Origin: Eudromia elegans | Taxonomy: Eukaryota > Chordata > Aves > Tinamiformes > Tinamidae | Assembly (NCBI GenBank): GCA_003342815.1 | Contig: PTEX01000340.1 | Span: forward strand, 194,061 to 258,060 | Length of the DNA: 64,000 nt | Reading direction: 5' to 3' | Shown here: piece by piece, positions 1-11,700 of the stretch | Layout of the letters: each line of letters begins with the position of its first letter | How positions within the stretch are numbered: the stretch's first letter is position 1 | Notes under the pieces: model-generated | Database searches by the model: none | Seen by the model: only the letters and a program-made list of their open reading frames with translations | Told to the model about the DNA's origin: nothing | Translations under genes and position numbers: made by a program

Positions 1-3000
1 AGCCCAAAGGAACTGCTTGCATATTCCTAAGGCATCTGATAATGGGATTATCTTCTAAGCAAGAAAATACATTTGACCTCACATGACTTTGTGGCATAAC
101 TCACGTAGGTTAAGCACAACTGCTGACTCCACTGAGTGTGCAGTCAGAGAGTTATATATGGGGCATAACCTTTCAGTTGTGAAAGTTTCCCTGTAGTTCA
201 TATGTTGATCATTGAAAGTCTGGATATACAACTAAATTATATACATAGATTTCTGAAGAAAAAAAAATACAGCATAATCTTGTACATACATACAGCATAA
301 TCTTTTGCTTGAAACAAAGCAGTCTGGTGGAAACAGATAAAATACCTTGGCAAGATGAGCCTCAACATCTAACCATCTTACACATCTTTCTTTTGTTTAG
401 AGCAAAAGCTGGGATACATGCACACACAAACATGCATTCACAGAAAAGTTTATTATTATTTCAGCCTGGAGTAATGGCAAATATGTCATCAGTGTCAGTA
501 GGAACATGAACAAACTTGTTGCTAGGAAGAAAAAACAACTTGAAGTGGAAAATATTTCTCATAAATAATGCAATTCTGTAAATAGTGAGATTAGCCATTG
601 AAATCTTTCTGATTTTGAGAAAATAAATGAAAATAAATATGAAATATAATTAGATGTACTTGTATGTTTCACTTCTTTTTTTGGCTATGCATGAATGTGA
701 TGTCTGATGTAATGAGCTCTTTGTCCTTGTAATAATGTCTCTGTCTTCAACTTAGAGAAAAATTCTGTATGTTCAGGTACTTCTAGGTGCATTTTAAATA
801 TGCACATTTTAAGGTCAAATTTTGCTGCCACAGAAAACTGTTGTCATTTTTTCTTTTATAATAAGAACACGAGCAGAATCAGACAGTGGTATCTTACCAT
901 TAATGATTTACACTGTCCAGAGCTTGAAAGAGAGTCTTCCTCAGTGCTGTGAATCTGGACAACACACCAGGTAGGGAAGTCGGAAACCAAAGATGTCCTC
1001 TTAGTGTTCAAACACTGATCAGGTGCAGCAACACCAGAAAGAATGCAACCTTTTCAGGAGAAGTTTTGCGGAAAGTGATCAGATCTGAAGTTTGTCCTTT
1101 GTTTCCGAGTAGATGATTTTGGGAATGAGTATGAGCTCAGGGTCTTTTTACAAAGCTGGTCTGGAAAAAGATCGGTCATACGTTGTTTGGATATGACACC
1201 ATTTGCATAAATTTTTGAGCAACTGACAAAATGCTAAGACTCAAAATAGAAATAAAATGGTCTGACAAGATGATATGCTCCCCACTGCTTGTTTCACGTG
1301 GGAGTTTCTCAGTGGTAACCACTGAGAAATCCATTCCTTGGACTGCATGCCTCTGCTAGACTCCTTTTGTATCTATGGCTCTGGCCCATGTCTAGATCAT
1401 GATTCTGTTAGGAGGGTAATTTATTTCCAAAACCAGAAAAGAACTATCCTTGGGCAGATTCATCACGACTTTCCAAGCCAGGTTTCCTAAACTGGAGAGT
1501 AGTAATGATTCATAAAGTACGCCTGCCCTTTATTAAGCTCACATGCGAGCTCTGATCTCCCGCTCAAGTCTTTGTAAGGTAGACCTGGATGTGGATGTAC
1601 TAACAGAGCTCAGACAATGAGGGCTGACCACCCATCACCCTGAGGAGGCTCCCAAGTCTCTCAGAGACTCCATGACAAAAAAGAGTAAGTCTCTTAAAAC
1701 CAGAAGAAGGGATTGTTATTTCTCAGCTATTCTTCAACCACCCATCTCCCATCTTCTGATTCAGTAGGTAGAAAAGTACCTTTTCTCTTATTTTTCTTCT
1801 CTCCCAAGTATCCTTACTACTTTTTCCCTCTTAGATTTGTTACATTTTACATCTGGTGGCAATTTAAAATAGTATGTGTACTTTTGTTCTGAAAATTTCC
1901 AGTTTCAAGTATCAGAAACAATATATGAAAAATGAGTATACAGACATAAAATAGACATTACAGTTTTCCCATTTTGAAAACAATACTTCCATTTTAGGGG
2001 AATATTTTTTAATAATATATTCAGTCTCAAAAAAAGAATTCTCCCATTATCTGCTGACTCCTGCTGATCCTGATTTACACAATTAAAGGCATCTTGTGTC
2101 TGACACAGAAGAATATCAATAAGGTTATTAAGATTCTTAATCCCTCTGAGGGGACACAGAAGAAAAACGAAGAAACTTTTGCCTCTAGACAGCAATTGCT
2201 GAGATGATAAGAACTGTATTGGTTGATACTTTTAACACTACTTTAAGAAAAAAAAAACATTACACACATCTCTCTGGTTCAGTCTAGTGTCTTCTGTGCT
2301 CTATAAGACATTTATTTCAAAGGGAAGCTGAAAGATATAAGTCAATCAGATACTGACTTGAGATAGATCATGCAGATAGGAAATGGATCATCAGTCATCA
2401 TTATTCAGTGATCTTTACAGAATACTTCATTCCCTGCTTCATGCAGACTTCACTTTTCATATGGTCCATTCACATCTACATACGGCAGAGAGACAGCATT
2501 CCTCCAGGCTAATTGATACCAGCTGTGTGCCTTACAAAATAGGACAGAAGGAAGAGGTTGTGAAAGTGAGGGTTTTTTTTTAGCTGGAGGGGATATTTCT
2601 CCAGAGATATAAATGGGTTTGCTCACAATATTCACCTTATATTCTCATTAAAACTACCATATTCATTTATTTCCTGAGCAGCCATAAATTCTACTTGTTC
2701 TATTGCTATGAATGGGTTAACAAATATTTGAAAATAGTTTGAATCTTTCTGGCAAGTTGCAATGGCTTTTTTCTTGTCCCAAAACAATCAGTTGAACTGT
2801 GCTGTCAGAAACCTGATTTTATGCCAGTGCTTTTAGAAAGTTTTGAAAGAGATGTTAATAGTGAGAAAGATGATAATTAAAATTAAATAGATTAAGTTGG
2901 TGGAAAATTCCCTCAAACTACCTCGCTGCAGCTGGTGAGGCCCTGGAAATGATGTGTATTGACCTGTTCATGTTATGAAAGATGGACCTGAGTTCGATGA

Positions 3001-3130
3001 TGTGCAGAGAGCAATAAAAAAAGGGATAAGAAATCGTTATCTAGACTATCCCTGAAAGCAACTGTGGGTACTTAGTTTAGAAAAGAGTAGACAAAAGCCA
3101 CATAAAACTTCAAATATTTTGAAAGCAATG
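1..3130. other. gene-free stretch, left end
   Basis: AT-rich unique sequence. Reading frames are short (under 100 codons) and show no recognisable domain. Apart from the inverted repeat at 1305-1329 I see no repeat family or RNA gene. Confidence 0.5.
1305..1329. repeat. near-perfect palindrome, 12-bp arms
   Basis: The left arm TTTCTCAGTGGT (1305-1316) is exactly the reverse complement of ACCACTGAGAAA (1318-1329), with one base between. Arms of this length with almost no loop are not expected by chance in 64 kb. No terminal-repeat or transposon context is visible. Confidence 0.85.
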
Positions 3131-3231
3131 CTTTCTTTCCTTCCTTCCTTCCTTCCTTCCTTCCTTCCTTCCTTCCTTCCTTCCTTCCTTCCTTCCTTCC
3201 TTCCTTCCTTCCTTCCTTCCTTCCTTCCTTC
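3131..3231 (+). repeat. (TTCC)n microsatellite, left of gap
   Basis: About 24 uninterrupted TTCC units run directly into the gap at 3232. Together with the TTTC array on the other side this is one compound pyrimidine microsatellite. Long lysine/glutamate or serine/leucine/proline frames across it are low-complexity artefacts. Confidence 0.97.
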
Positions 3232-3316
3232 NNNNNNNNNNNNNNNNNNNNNNNNNNNNNNNNNNNNNNNNNNNNNNNNNNNNNNNNNNNNNNNNNNNNN
3301 NNNNNNNNNNNNNNNN
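3232..3316. other. assembly gap, 85 N
   Basis: A run of 85 unresolved bases lies exactly at the switch from TTCC to TTTC units. The true array length is unknown. Confidence 0.99.
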
Positions 3317-3408
<92 letters not shown>

Positions 3409-3410
3409 TC
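3317..3410 (+). repeat. (TTTC)n microsatellite, right of gap
   Basis: About 23 TTTC units run from the gap to 3410. The repeat unit differs from the left side by one C-to-T change, so the transition occurred inside the gap. Confidence 0.97.
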
Positions 3411-3860
3411 ACATTTTCTATGCAGAGATGATGACAAATAACAATTTTAGTGTTCATCCCAAAATTTCTCTTCATAAGAAAGGAAACAGATGCCAGAGGA
3501 CACGTCATCTAACTGTTAAGAGACTAAGTCCTTTTTATAGGAGGATAAGAGGGGAGATGCTGAGGCATGGGTTGGAATCAGCCAGCTGAACCCTAGGTCA
3601 GTGGAGGAAGTTCCACAAGACAAGAGATTGTTAAAAATAGAAAACAAAAAGGAGGGGGGCACCAGGCAAACAAAGTGAGGCTGGCAGAAGGACTCTCAGA
3701 GACTGCAGAAAACAAGGAAACAGTGGTTTCTTTGCATCTTAAAACAGGAAGTTTTCTGAAGTGCTGCTGTGGTATTTTGCCACAGTGACTTCCTAGGGCA
3801 GCAGGAAGTGGCAGAGAAGGTTTCGACCACCCTTTTCAGAGCACATGAATGAACACTCGG

Positions 3861-3983
3861 TATAAAAGAAGGAGTAGTGGTTCACAGAGAGGCCTCCAAA
3901 ACTAGACTGCATCCCTGTCTTTGAGCAGGGAACTGCAGACTGCCTCTGGGATGGAGAGCAAATGCCCATCTGTATAAAATAAA
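3861..3983 (+). promoter_or_regulatory. TATA box to AATAAA segment; possible solo LTR
   Basis: TATAAAAG lies at 3861-3868 and AATAAA at 3978-3983, about 115 bases apart. A TATA box with a polyadenylation signal a short distance downstream is the U3-R order of a retroviral LTR. A weak TG-to-CA frame around it (about 3628-4002) would fit an old solo LTR, but I see no convincing target-site duplication. A chance or host promoter is equally possible. If it is an LTR it is a lone fossil with no internal region. Confidence 0.22.
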
Positions 3984-5565
3984 CTTCATAAATTTATAGT
4001 CAGGATCATCTTATAACAACTATAACTACATTATAAGCCATGGGATTTTCCAGAGTTGTGCTGTAAATTAGGTGCATCTTATCAGACACCTTGTGAAGAT
4101 GTTTGGTTGCCTATATCAGGCTGTGATGGAATCTTTTTTTAACCTCTTACCTTGTGTCCTTGCAAGCAATCAAGGCCTTATGAAGCAGCATCATTTGTGT
4201 AAATATTTCTCAATAATTGCAGTGATTATTTAAGTCTTTACAACATCTATTCAGAAATTGCAGGAAACTCTGCATCAAAATTTTGTGAGATGAAATTGTA
4301 ACTGGATTGAGGTCTGCTGGTAGCTTCAAAAAACACTCTGTCCTTGACATTTTCAGCATTTTGTAGTCAGCCATTATTTCAGTTGTATAACTCCTGTGTG
4401 GCCAGAGCCGCTATGAGTTTTGCCAAGAATTCATCTTTAGACTAGCTCAAAATCCCCCTATAAAAGCCTGATAAACAACTAAATTTGAACAATAGCTTGT
4501 GCTTTGAAGAGATAAACTATGTCTCAGACAATCCAAATTAGGGTCTGCTTCTGAACTTCAGCAAGTGTTCATTAATTTCCATTTGCAAGGCAGCCCAAAA
4601 TCAGGAGCTTTTTTTAATGACTCTTCTTTGCCTTAAACATTTCTTGCTTATTTAATTACACAACTTTCTATCACTCTGCAAATGAATTATATAGAATTTT
4701 GGAACTTCCCTCTTATTTTTGTCTATTTCGCACATTCAGTAAGGATGGCAAGTACAGATGAAAGATGGGTACGTTTGGTATAATTATTTCATACTTCTTT
4801 CCTAGTTCTTAAAAAAAGAAAAGATCATTTAGATATTGAAGGAAAGAGGTGTGCTGGTCACCTGGATCATCTGGAACCTATGCAAAGAGTGGATAATGGT
4901 GGTTATTATTGCTGCTAAATGATCCACAAATCTTTTTAAGTTCATTAGGGTGTGCTTGCACAATTTTGTCTGCAGCAGACCATGACAGCATGCTCAGTGA
5001 TACCAAACTGGAGTATAAACAATTGTAATTTCCTTACAAGCACCAGTAGGTTCTCAGGTCCATGAGCAAGAAGCAGCTCACATTGAGCTTATATGTTACT
5101 ACCAACTTAATGATTTTGACAAAAACTCATTGACTGGACAATGGGAGACTGGACAGGAGTAATGCTTCTAATTATTGAAATCATCTGGCAGGCTCAGTGC
5201 AGCAATTTATAATAGTGTATTATCTGGTGTGCCTAGCAGTAGAACCCTTCTTTTGAAGGTAACATGAAAGTCATATTTATTTGCCCTAACACTCCTTGCC
5301 AGAGACGTATTAGTAGTGCATGTGAACATTAGTAAGAGGTCTCCAGCATGCTCTCATTTATATGACACAGTCTGCCATAGGATATCCCTTATGTTCCATA
5401 TATGTCACCAGTGCTTGGATACTGTGAATGTCCTTTCTGGAGATCTGCCAAGAAATCTTATGCATTCGAACCTCATACTTGAAAAGTCTGTTTGATAAAT
5501 CTTGAGAAAGGGAATACTGAAGGAAACAGAGCAAAACACTTAACTGGAAAGTACAGAAAGTGGAA
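3984..5565. other. gene-free stretch
   Basis: AT-rich unique sequence between the TATA/AATAAA segment and the first CR1 copy. No domain, RNA gene or repeat family recognised. Confidence 0.5.
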
Positions 5566-5831
5566 ATCACAGAATCACAGAATCTTTAGGGTTGGAAGGG
5601 ACCTCTAGAGATCATCTAGTCCAACCCCCCTGCTCCAGCAGGGACCTCTAGAGCACGGGGCACAGGGGGGCTTCCAGGCAGGTTTGGAAGATGTCCAGAG
5701 AAGGAGACTCCACAACCCCTCTGGGCAGCCTGTTCCAGGGCTCTTCCAACTGAACAGTGAAGAAGTTCTTCCTCATATTCAGATGGAATTTCCTGTGGTT
5801 TAATTTCTACCCATTACTCTTGTGCTATCAC

Positions 5832-5868
5832 TGGCAAGAACAATTGGCAAGAACACTGGCAAGAACAG
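5832..5868 (+). repeat. tandem triplication of a 12-13 bp unit inside CR1
   Basis: TGGCAAGAACAAT, TGGCAAGAACAC and TGGCAAGAACAG follow each other without spacing. Related CR1 copies do not carry three copies here as far as I recall, so this looks like a local expansion after insertion. Confidence 0.7.
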
Positions 5869-6177
5869 TTTGGAAGATCCCCTCTCATTCTCCAGGCTAA
5901 ACAGGCCCAACTCGCTTAGTGTTCCCTCTCAAATGCTCCAGTCCCTTAATCATCCTTGTTACTCTGCACTGGACTGTCTCTGGAAGTTCCATGTCTCTTT
6001 TATACTGGGGAACCCAGAACTGCACACAGTACTCCAGGTGTGGCCTCATCGGGGCTGAGTATAGGGGCAGGATCCTCTCCCTCGACCTTCTGGCAGCGCT
6101 CCTCCTGATGCACACCAGGATCCCATTGGCCCTCTTGTAAACAAGGGAACACTGCTGCCTCAATGGTTAACTTGTTG

Positions 6178-7324
6178 TCAGCCAGGACTCCCAAATTTCT
6201 CTCCACAGTTGCTTTGCAGCAGCTCAGCCCCTAATGTGTCCTGGTGCCTGGGGTTATTCCTGTGCAGGTACACAACCCTGCACTTGTCCTTGTTGAACCT
6301 CATGAGGTTCCACTCTGCCCAACTCTCCAACATGTCCAGGTCCCTCTCGAGTGTCAGCCACTCCACCCAGTTTGGTATCATCTGCAAACTTGCTGAGGAT
6401 GACTCTGTCCCCTCATCCAAGTCATTGATGAACAAGCTGAACAGTACTGGGCCCAGCACTGACCCCTGGGGGACACTACTGGCCACAGGCCTCCAACTAG
6501 ACTCAGCCCCATTTATTATGACCTTCTGAGCAATGCTATCCAGCTACTTCTCAATCCACCTCACTGTTTACTCATTTAACTCACATTTCCTGAACTTCCC
6601 CATGAGGATGTTATGGGAGATGGTGTTAAAAGCCTTGCTGAAGTCAAGGTAGACAACATCCATAACTCTCCCCTCATCCATCTAGCCCATCATCCCATTG
6701 TAGACGATATCAGGTTTGTCAAACATTACTTCTGCTTGGTGAATGCATCCTACTACTCCTGATCACCTTCTTTGCCTTCACATGCCTTCACATGAGCTAC
6801 TCCATCACCTTTCCAGGGATGGAGGGAACGCTGAATAGCCTGTAGTTTCCCAGGTCCTCTCTCTTGCCCTTTTTTATGACTGGAGTGACACTGGCTTTCT
6901 TCCAGTCCTCTGCCACCTCCTCTGCTCTCCATGACCTCTTGAAGATGATAGAGAGTGGCTTAGCAATAATCTCTGCCAGTTTCCTCAGCACTTTTGGGTG
7001 CATTTCATCCATACCTGTAGATACAGGGATGTCCAGTTTGCCTAAATAATCTATAACCCAGTTATCTTCAACCAGAGGAAAGTCTTCCTCTCCAAGGTTT
7101 CTCTTTTGTGTCCAGGCTCTGTAGTTCCCGAGAACCAGCCTTAGCAGTAAGACAGAAGCAAAGAAGGCATTTAGCAACTCTGCCTCCTCTGCATCCTCTG
7201 TCACCAAGGCACTCACCCTGTTCAGCAGCACATCCACATTTTCTCTAGTCTTCTTCTTGCTACTGATGTATTTGTAGAAGCCCTTCCTGTTGTCCCTGAC
7301 ATTTCTCACTAACTCTAATTCCAA
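6178..7324 (-). pseudogene. CR1 ORF2 reverse transcriptase remnant
   Basis: The RT of CR1 copies element RNA into DNA at the nicked target. The minus frame 7324-6797 holds the linker and fingers region, with KGFYKYISSKKKTRENV, a MDEMHPKVLRKLAE segment and the VTPVIKKGKREDLGNYR motif. Next comes an SKAFNTISHNIL palm motif near 6650. The frame 6486-6178 has [19 protein letters not shown] (palm), but then shifts: the catalytic FADDTKLGG is still encoded near 6370-6400 in a different frame. In-frame stops lie between these blocks, for example in the region 6530-6790. It is therefore a nearly complete RT core broken by a few frameshifts and stops, and it is not a host gene. Confidence 0.9.
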
Positions 7325-7676
7325 ACAGGCCTTGGCCTTTTTTATTACAACCCTGTATTCTTGAACAGTGTTCCTATATTATTCCCATGTGTTCTAACCC
7401 TTCTTCCATATTGTGTACACTTTCTCTTAGTTGTCGCAAGAGCTCCTTGCCCCTCAAAGCAGCTCTTCTGCCCATCTTGTTTGGCTTCTTTCTTGTAAGA
7501 ATGCACCAAACCTGGGCTTGGAGAAAGTGCTGCTTGAATATTAGCCGGCTCTCCTGGACTACCTTTCCTTCTAGGACTCTGGCCCAGGGTATTTCTCCAA
7601 GGAGGTCCTCGAAGAAGTCAAAGTTGGCTCTCCTGAAGTCCAGGATTGCAATCCTACTTCTTGCCCAGCTTCCTCC

Positions 7677-7860
7677 TCACAGGATCGTGAATTCCAACAT
7701 CTTACGGTCACTGCAGCCAAGACTGCCCCCATCATTCACATTTCGAAACAGACCACATCCGTTTGTTAGTATCAGGTCTAGCAGTGCCCCTCTGCTTGTT
7801 GGCTGATCTACCATCTCCATCAAGAAGTGGTCAAAGAATGCTCCCTCTACAATAGGAATA
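7677..7860 (-). pseudogene. CR1 ORF2 endonuclease C-terminus remnant
   Basis: The minus frame reads DQPTSRGALLDLILTN followed by a LGCSDRKMLEF block. This matches the end of the CR1 apurinic-like endonuclease, which nicks target DNA. The family has an S-D-H triplet near this end; here it reads S-D-R, so the catalytic histidine position is changed (compare the copy at 22680, which keeps SDH). Upstream endonuclease sequence is missing because of 5-prime truncation. Confidence 0.85.
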
Positions 7861-8637
7861 AAGTGAATTAAAATAGCTGTTCTAACATTCTTTAGATAGT
7901 CTGCATTACTTGAGAAATGATGCATTGAAACTATTCATATTAATCAAAAAATAAGATTTTTTCCAGAAAAAAAAACCCAACATCAACAAAAATGGAAAAA
8001 TACATGGAAAAGTGACTAAGCCCAAAAAGATTTTAATATACTGCATAGCCTAGGGCTTGATTATATTCACAGAACAATGAACATAAGGCAATGTGTGTAC
8101 TAGCTGTGTGAGGGTTTCATACAATACTAGCTTCAGAATAAAAAAAAAGAATGTAAATGCAAAAATGCAATAAAGCCTTAGAGATCATGTAGGTGCTCCC
8201 TGAAAATGCTGAATGCATGGAATTCTTCAGCTTTGGGCCTCACACTACTCCAAGTTCACAGAAGTATTTGCTGTGTTTGCCTCATTTAATTTAATGGCCT
8301 TTGCCATGTGTTTTTGACTCCTTCAAATGTTTAGACCATTTCCTTGTAACAAACCTGGAAATCACACTTCTAAAACTACAAGTTGCATTTTTTTTTTTTT
8401 TTCCTTTTTCCTGCAAATGACCCCTTTGGTGGGTGTAGTGCATGCTCTTTATAACGCCAGTAACTGTTGCTACTACCTAACTGCATATGAAAGAAGTGAT
8501 TTTAGCCTTTGTCTTTGTAGTTATAGAGAAATTATCAGTATATTTTACAAGGTTATTAATAAATGCAGTAGAATACAGAAAGGAAGTTTCTTTCAGACTT
8601 CTGTCTTCATCTTACAGAGAATCCTGCAATACTTCTA
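7861..8637. other. gene-free stretch
   Basis: AT-rich, with a poly-T run near 8389-8402. No gene or repeat family recognised. Confidence 0.5.
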
Positions 8638-8712
8638 GTATTACTATTTATTTTGCATTAAGGTAGAGTCCCAGCCAGGGGTTCAGACTGTGCTGTGCTA
8701 GATGCTCATACC
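8638..8712 (+). mobile_element. ancient amniote repeat tail (L3/CR1-like or MIR-like)
   Basis: The order of words TTTATTTTGCATTAAGGTAG, CCCAGCCAGGG, CTGTGCTAGATGCTCATAC matches the well-known amniote repeat tail of the type ATTATTTGTATTGC-GGTAG, CCCCAGCCAGGG, TTGTGCTAGGCGCTGTAC. That repeat is abundant in turtle and crocodilian genomes. Divergence is high, as expected for a copy older than birds. The call rests on memory of the consensus, not on an alignment. Confidence 0.5.
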
Positions 8713-11700
8713 CCTACTGAACGGAGGGAGCATTGCAATGTAAGAAAACTCCTAGCCAAGGAATCTGCAATTGGAGATGAGCAAGGACCAATGATTCGTA
8801 AATTGTATAATGAGGTGTGAAGAAAAAGACTAGCTAACACTAGAAGTGGGTTTAAAAATTGTAATTAGGAGTTATAATTCTTTAGGTGCCGCTGACTGAA
8901 GTTCAGAGCTGACTTATACATTGAGTATTCGCATGTTTTGTCCTGCAAAAGCTGCTAAGAGCAAAATATGCTATCCTTTCTGGCAATAGTATAATACCAG
9001 CATCAAATTTCATGCTTTTCTAATAGAGTTTGAATGGCATAGAATTTATTGTGCAATACACTATTTTCTGGGCCGAGAGTCTTCAGTAGCTTTGCCTCAT
9101 GAGGGCGGGAACCTCTAAGACTGTATCTGTTCCAGAAAAGAGCCAACTCTTACCTCACTGCAGAACTCTGGAAAACATTCCTTCCCTCCTTTCCATTAAT
9201 GATTTGGAAGAAGACATGCTTCAGCTAATAGCTTGAGGTAATTCCCAGAAATTACAGCTAGCTTCAAGCACAACAGTTGTTGGGGAGAGAAAATCAGTGT
9301 TTGATCTCAAAAGTTTAAAAGTAATCTTAAAAGGCATGAGTTATATAGAAGGATGCATCAATACCGTGGGGTGGAGAATGTTCCTAGATTATGACATCAG
9401 GAACACCTTAAAAATTGCAGGAAAACTCTAGGCTCCATTCTTAGTAATGTTTATTTAAGTTTCTTCACAGACTCACGACCTATTTCCCCAAAAAAAGTCC
9501 AAAAAACCAAACATCTCTCCTGCACATTGATTAAAACAGTAGTTTTCATGGATCTGCTGCCTCCTTTTTGTCATACACCCTATTAACTGTGAATAGTTAC
9601 AGGTAATAGTTCTAGAAGGCCAGTTAAACAACATACATAATAATAATCTGCAGCAGCTGAATGGGTTACTTTGACCTACTCAGGTTTCCAACTGTTGAAG
9701 TCACCTTCACCTAATCTACTGCAGTAGTTTTGTTTCAAAATATGCTCAGTTCCTGAATTAGAGCATTCAGAATGGCTGGAATCAGCTTAAGAGAAGACAG
9801 GCCAAACAAAAAAACTTTTGATACTGTGTTGTAGGTCTTTTCTGTCTATTACTCTGTTATAACCCTGTAGTAAGCACTTCATTCACATCTCTTAAGCTAT
9901 ACGCCATCAGTTTTAACAGTAGAAAATTCAAAAAAGAGAGTATCCATATTAACTCAGTATTTCTCTTCTCATTTGTGAGAGATTGGTGTCTCCTGATCTT
10001 TGTTTCACCATTAGTTTAGATACAAACTATATGCAGAGTCAGACTGTCCTTTTTGTGTGTTGAATTTGGTGGTAAATTCATATAAATGCTTTGGCTTACA
10101 CAAGGACTATAAAGGCATAATATGCTAATTTTATTACTCAGTGCCAGTTTTGCTGTTGCCACAGCCCCTTTGACCTTAATGAAATCCACACCGTGAAAGT
10201 CCCATGCAGTGAGCAAGGAATATATATAACCTTCCATGTTTATCTAATGTTGCTTAATTCAAGACCACTTAGGATGAGGAGAAAAAAGAAGGCTGGGTTC
10301 CTGAGTGTGCACAAGTAAAGTCAAGTACAAGCTGTGTCAGGAAATGAGGAGCACACGTGGAATTAATTAGTTTCTGTATTGCTTTGAGAATATTATATGT
10401 TGGGCTTGAGGAGTGCTGCTGATGTCATCTAGCATGAAAGCACAGCTGGAGCGCAGCATGAAGGCAGCAAATCCCTGAGACGGAATTACACTCTTGGTAT
10501 TTCAGCCACAGCCACGTGCAGTTTTCTGGGAAGTGGTGCTGTTTTAAAGACAAGCAAGCCATTTTGGAAGCACAGCGGTACATCAGGAACACCGTTAGAG
10601 TTGGTGTGACTCAGCCCTGCAGTGATCAACTTTGTATGGGCTAAGCCACCTTCATGTGTACCTGCCTGCCCTTGTGAATAGAAAATCCCACTTGAATAAA
10701 AAAGTGTTCATTAGTTTTTGCATCAGGGTCACAGAGATGTCTCACACCAAGTTCCTGCAAGGCTCCTGGAACTATATGGTGAGGCTGACAAAGAAGGAGA
10801 AACTGTCCCCATTTTAGGGAGGACAGGCTCTGACTGAAGTGATATCGGCCTGTATCCTGCTGGTCACCTTGAAGCACAAACTGTGAACTGACCTCAGACA
10901 GGCGGTCAAATCCCAACTCAGCACTTAAACTCTGGGCCAAATGCCCTCTCTGTTGAAGCAAATCCTACCTACAGAGCAGGGAGAAATAACTGCTTGAAAT
11001 GAAGGCTGGTTGTACTCTGATTTCCCTGACTTTATCCTAGTGTAAAACTTGGAACAAGAGAAAAATGGACAAGTTTCAGGTCAGGCAGAGTTCAGTATAA
11101 ATCAGAATTAAACAGGCCCTGCATTTGTTCAGGACAAAACTGCAGCTGTAAGTGCAGATCAGTTTTCCCTGATTCTGAGTGTCGGCTGCTTTACATACTG
11201 ATGAACAGCACACACTGCTTTTCTAGCTACCTTCTGCTGTGACCCTGCTGATTTTTGATTTTTCTTTATTGTGTGAATCACATCAGCACAGGACTGAATT
11301 CTTCTAATTCTAGTGCAAAAATGGAGCTCTTGTCCAGACATCTGTGCGAGATGAAGAAATCTTCCAGAAGTAAGAGCAAATTCCTCAGGATTCAGGTCCT
11401 TCAGTCTTTGGGATTTTAAGCAAATCATGCTCCGTAGTGTAACCCGACATGATGTGAAATTTGTGATGTGGATATTGACTACCCCAGTATAGACAGAGTA
11501 AGCTTTATCTATTCCTATCCCAAAATAACAGCAGTATTTCATTTACATTTACCATTCAGTAAGTGCAATGTCATCTTTCAGTCAAAATTTGGCTGCACTA
11601 TGAATTGTTTTGCTCTCTTCCCTTTCCTCCACAGCTGGGAAATGTATCCTCTTCCAATCCTTTTTGGGATGGGGCAAAGAAGGAAAAAAGAAAAGAAAAG

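Larger units (their letters stand above)
5566..7860 (-). mobile_element. CR1 LINE, 5-prime truncated, about 2.3 kb
   Basis: The 3-prime end is at 5566, where the plus strand shows CACAGAAT repeats followed by a GGTTGGAAGGGACC-type CR1 end. Reading the minus strand from about 7860, one meets the C-terminus of the endonuclease, the endonuclease-RT linker, RT motifs, the ORF2 C-terminal region and the 3-prime UTR. The 5-prime part (ORF1 and most of the endonuclease) is absent, as is usual for CR1. The frame is broken by several indels, so the copy is dead. The 5-prime boundary is judged from where protein similarity ends and could be off by tens of bases. Confidence 0.95.

Noticed and set aside
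3072-3589. Long frames across the TTCC/TTTC array (KKER-, KEGR- and SFLP-type repeats)
   Set aside because: They are translations of a microsatellite and of unknown bases; they are not proteins.
9180-9250. INDLEED phrase resembling the FINDLEEG motif of old LINE RT
   Set aside because: It is only seven residues with no further RT motif in order nearby, so it was not called.
10900-10950. GGTCAAATCCCAACTC resembling a tRNA B box or MIR core
   Set aside because: The A box and the rest of the MIR order are missing; the match is too short.
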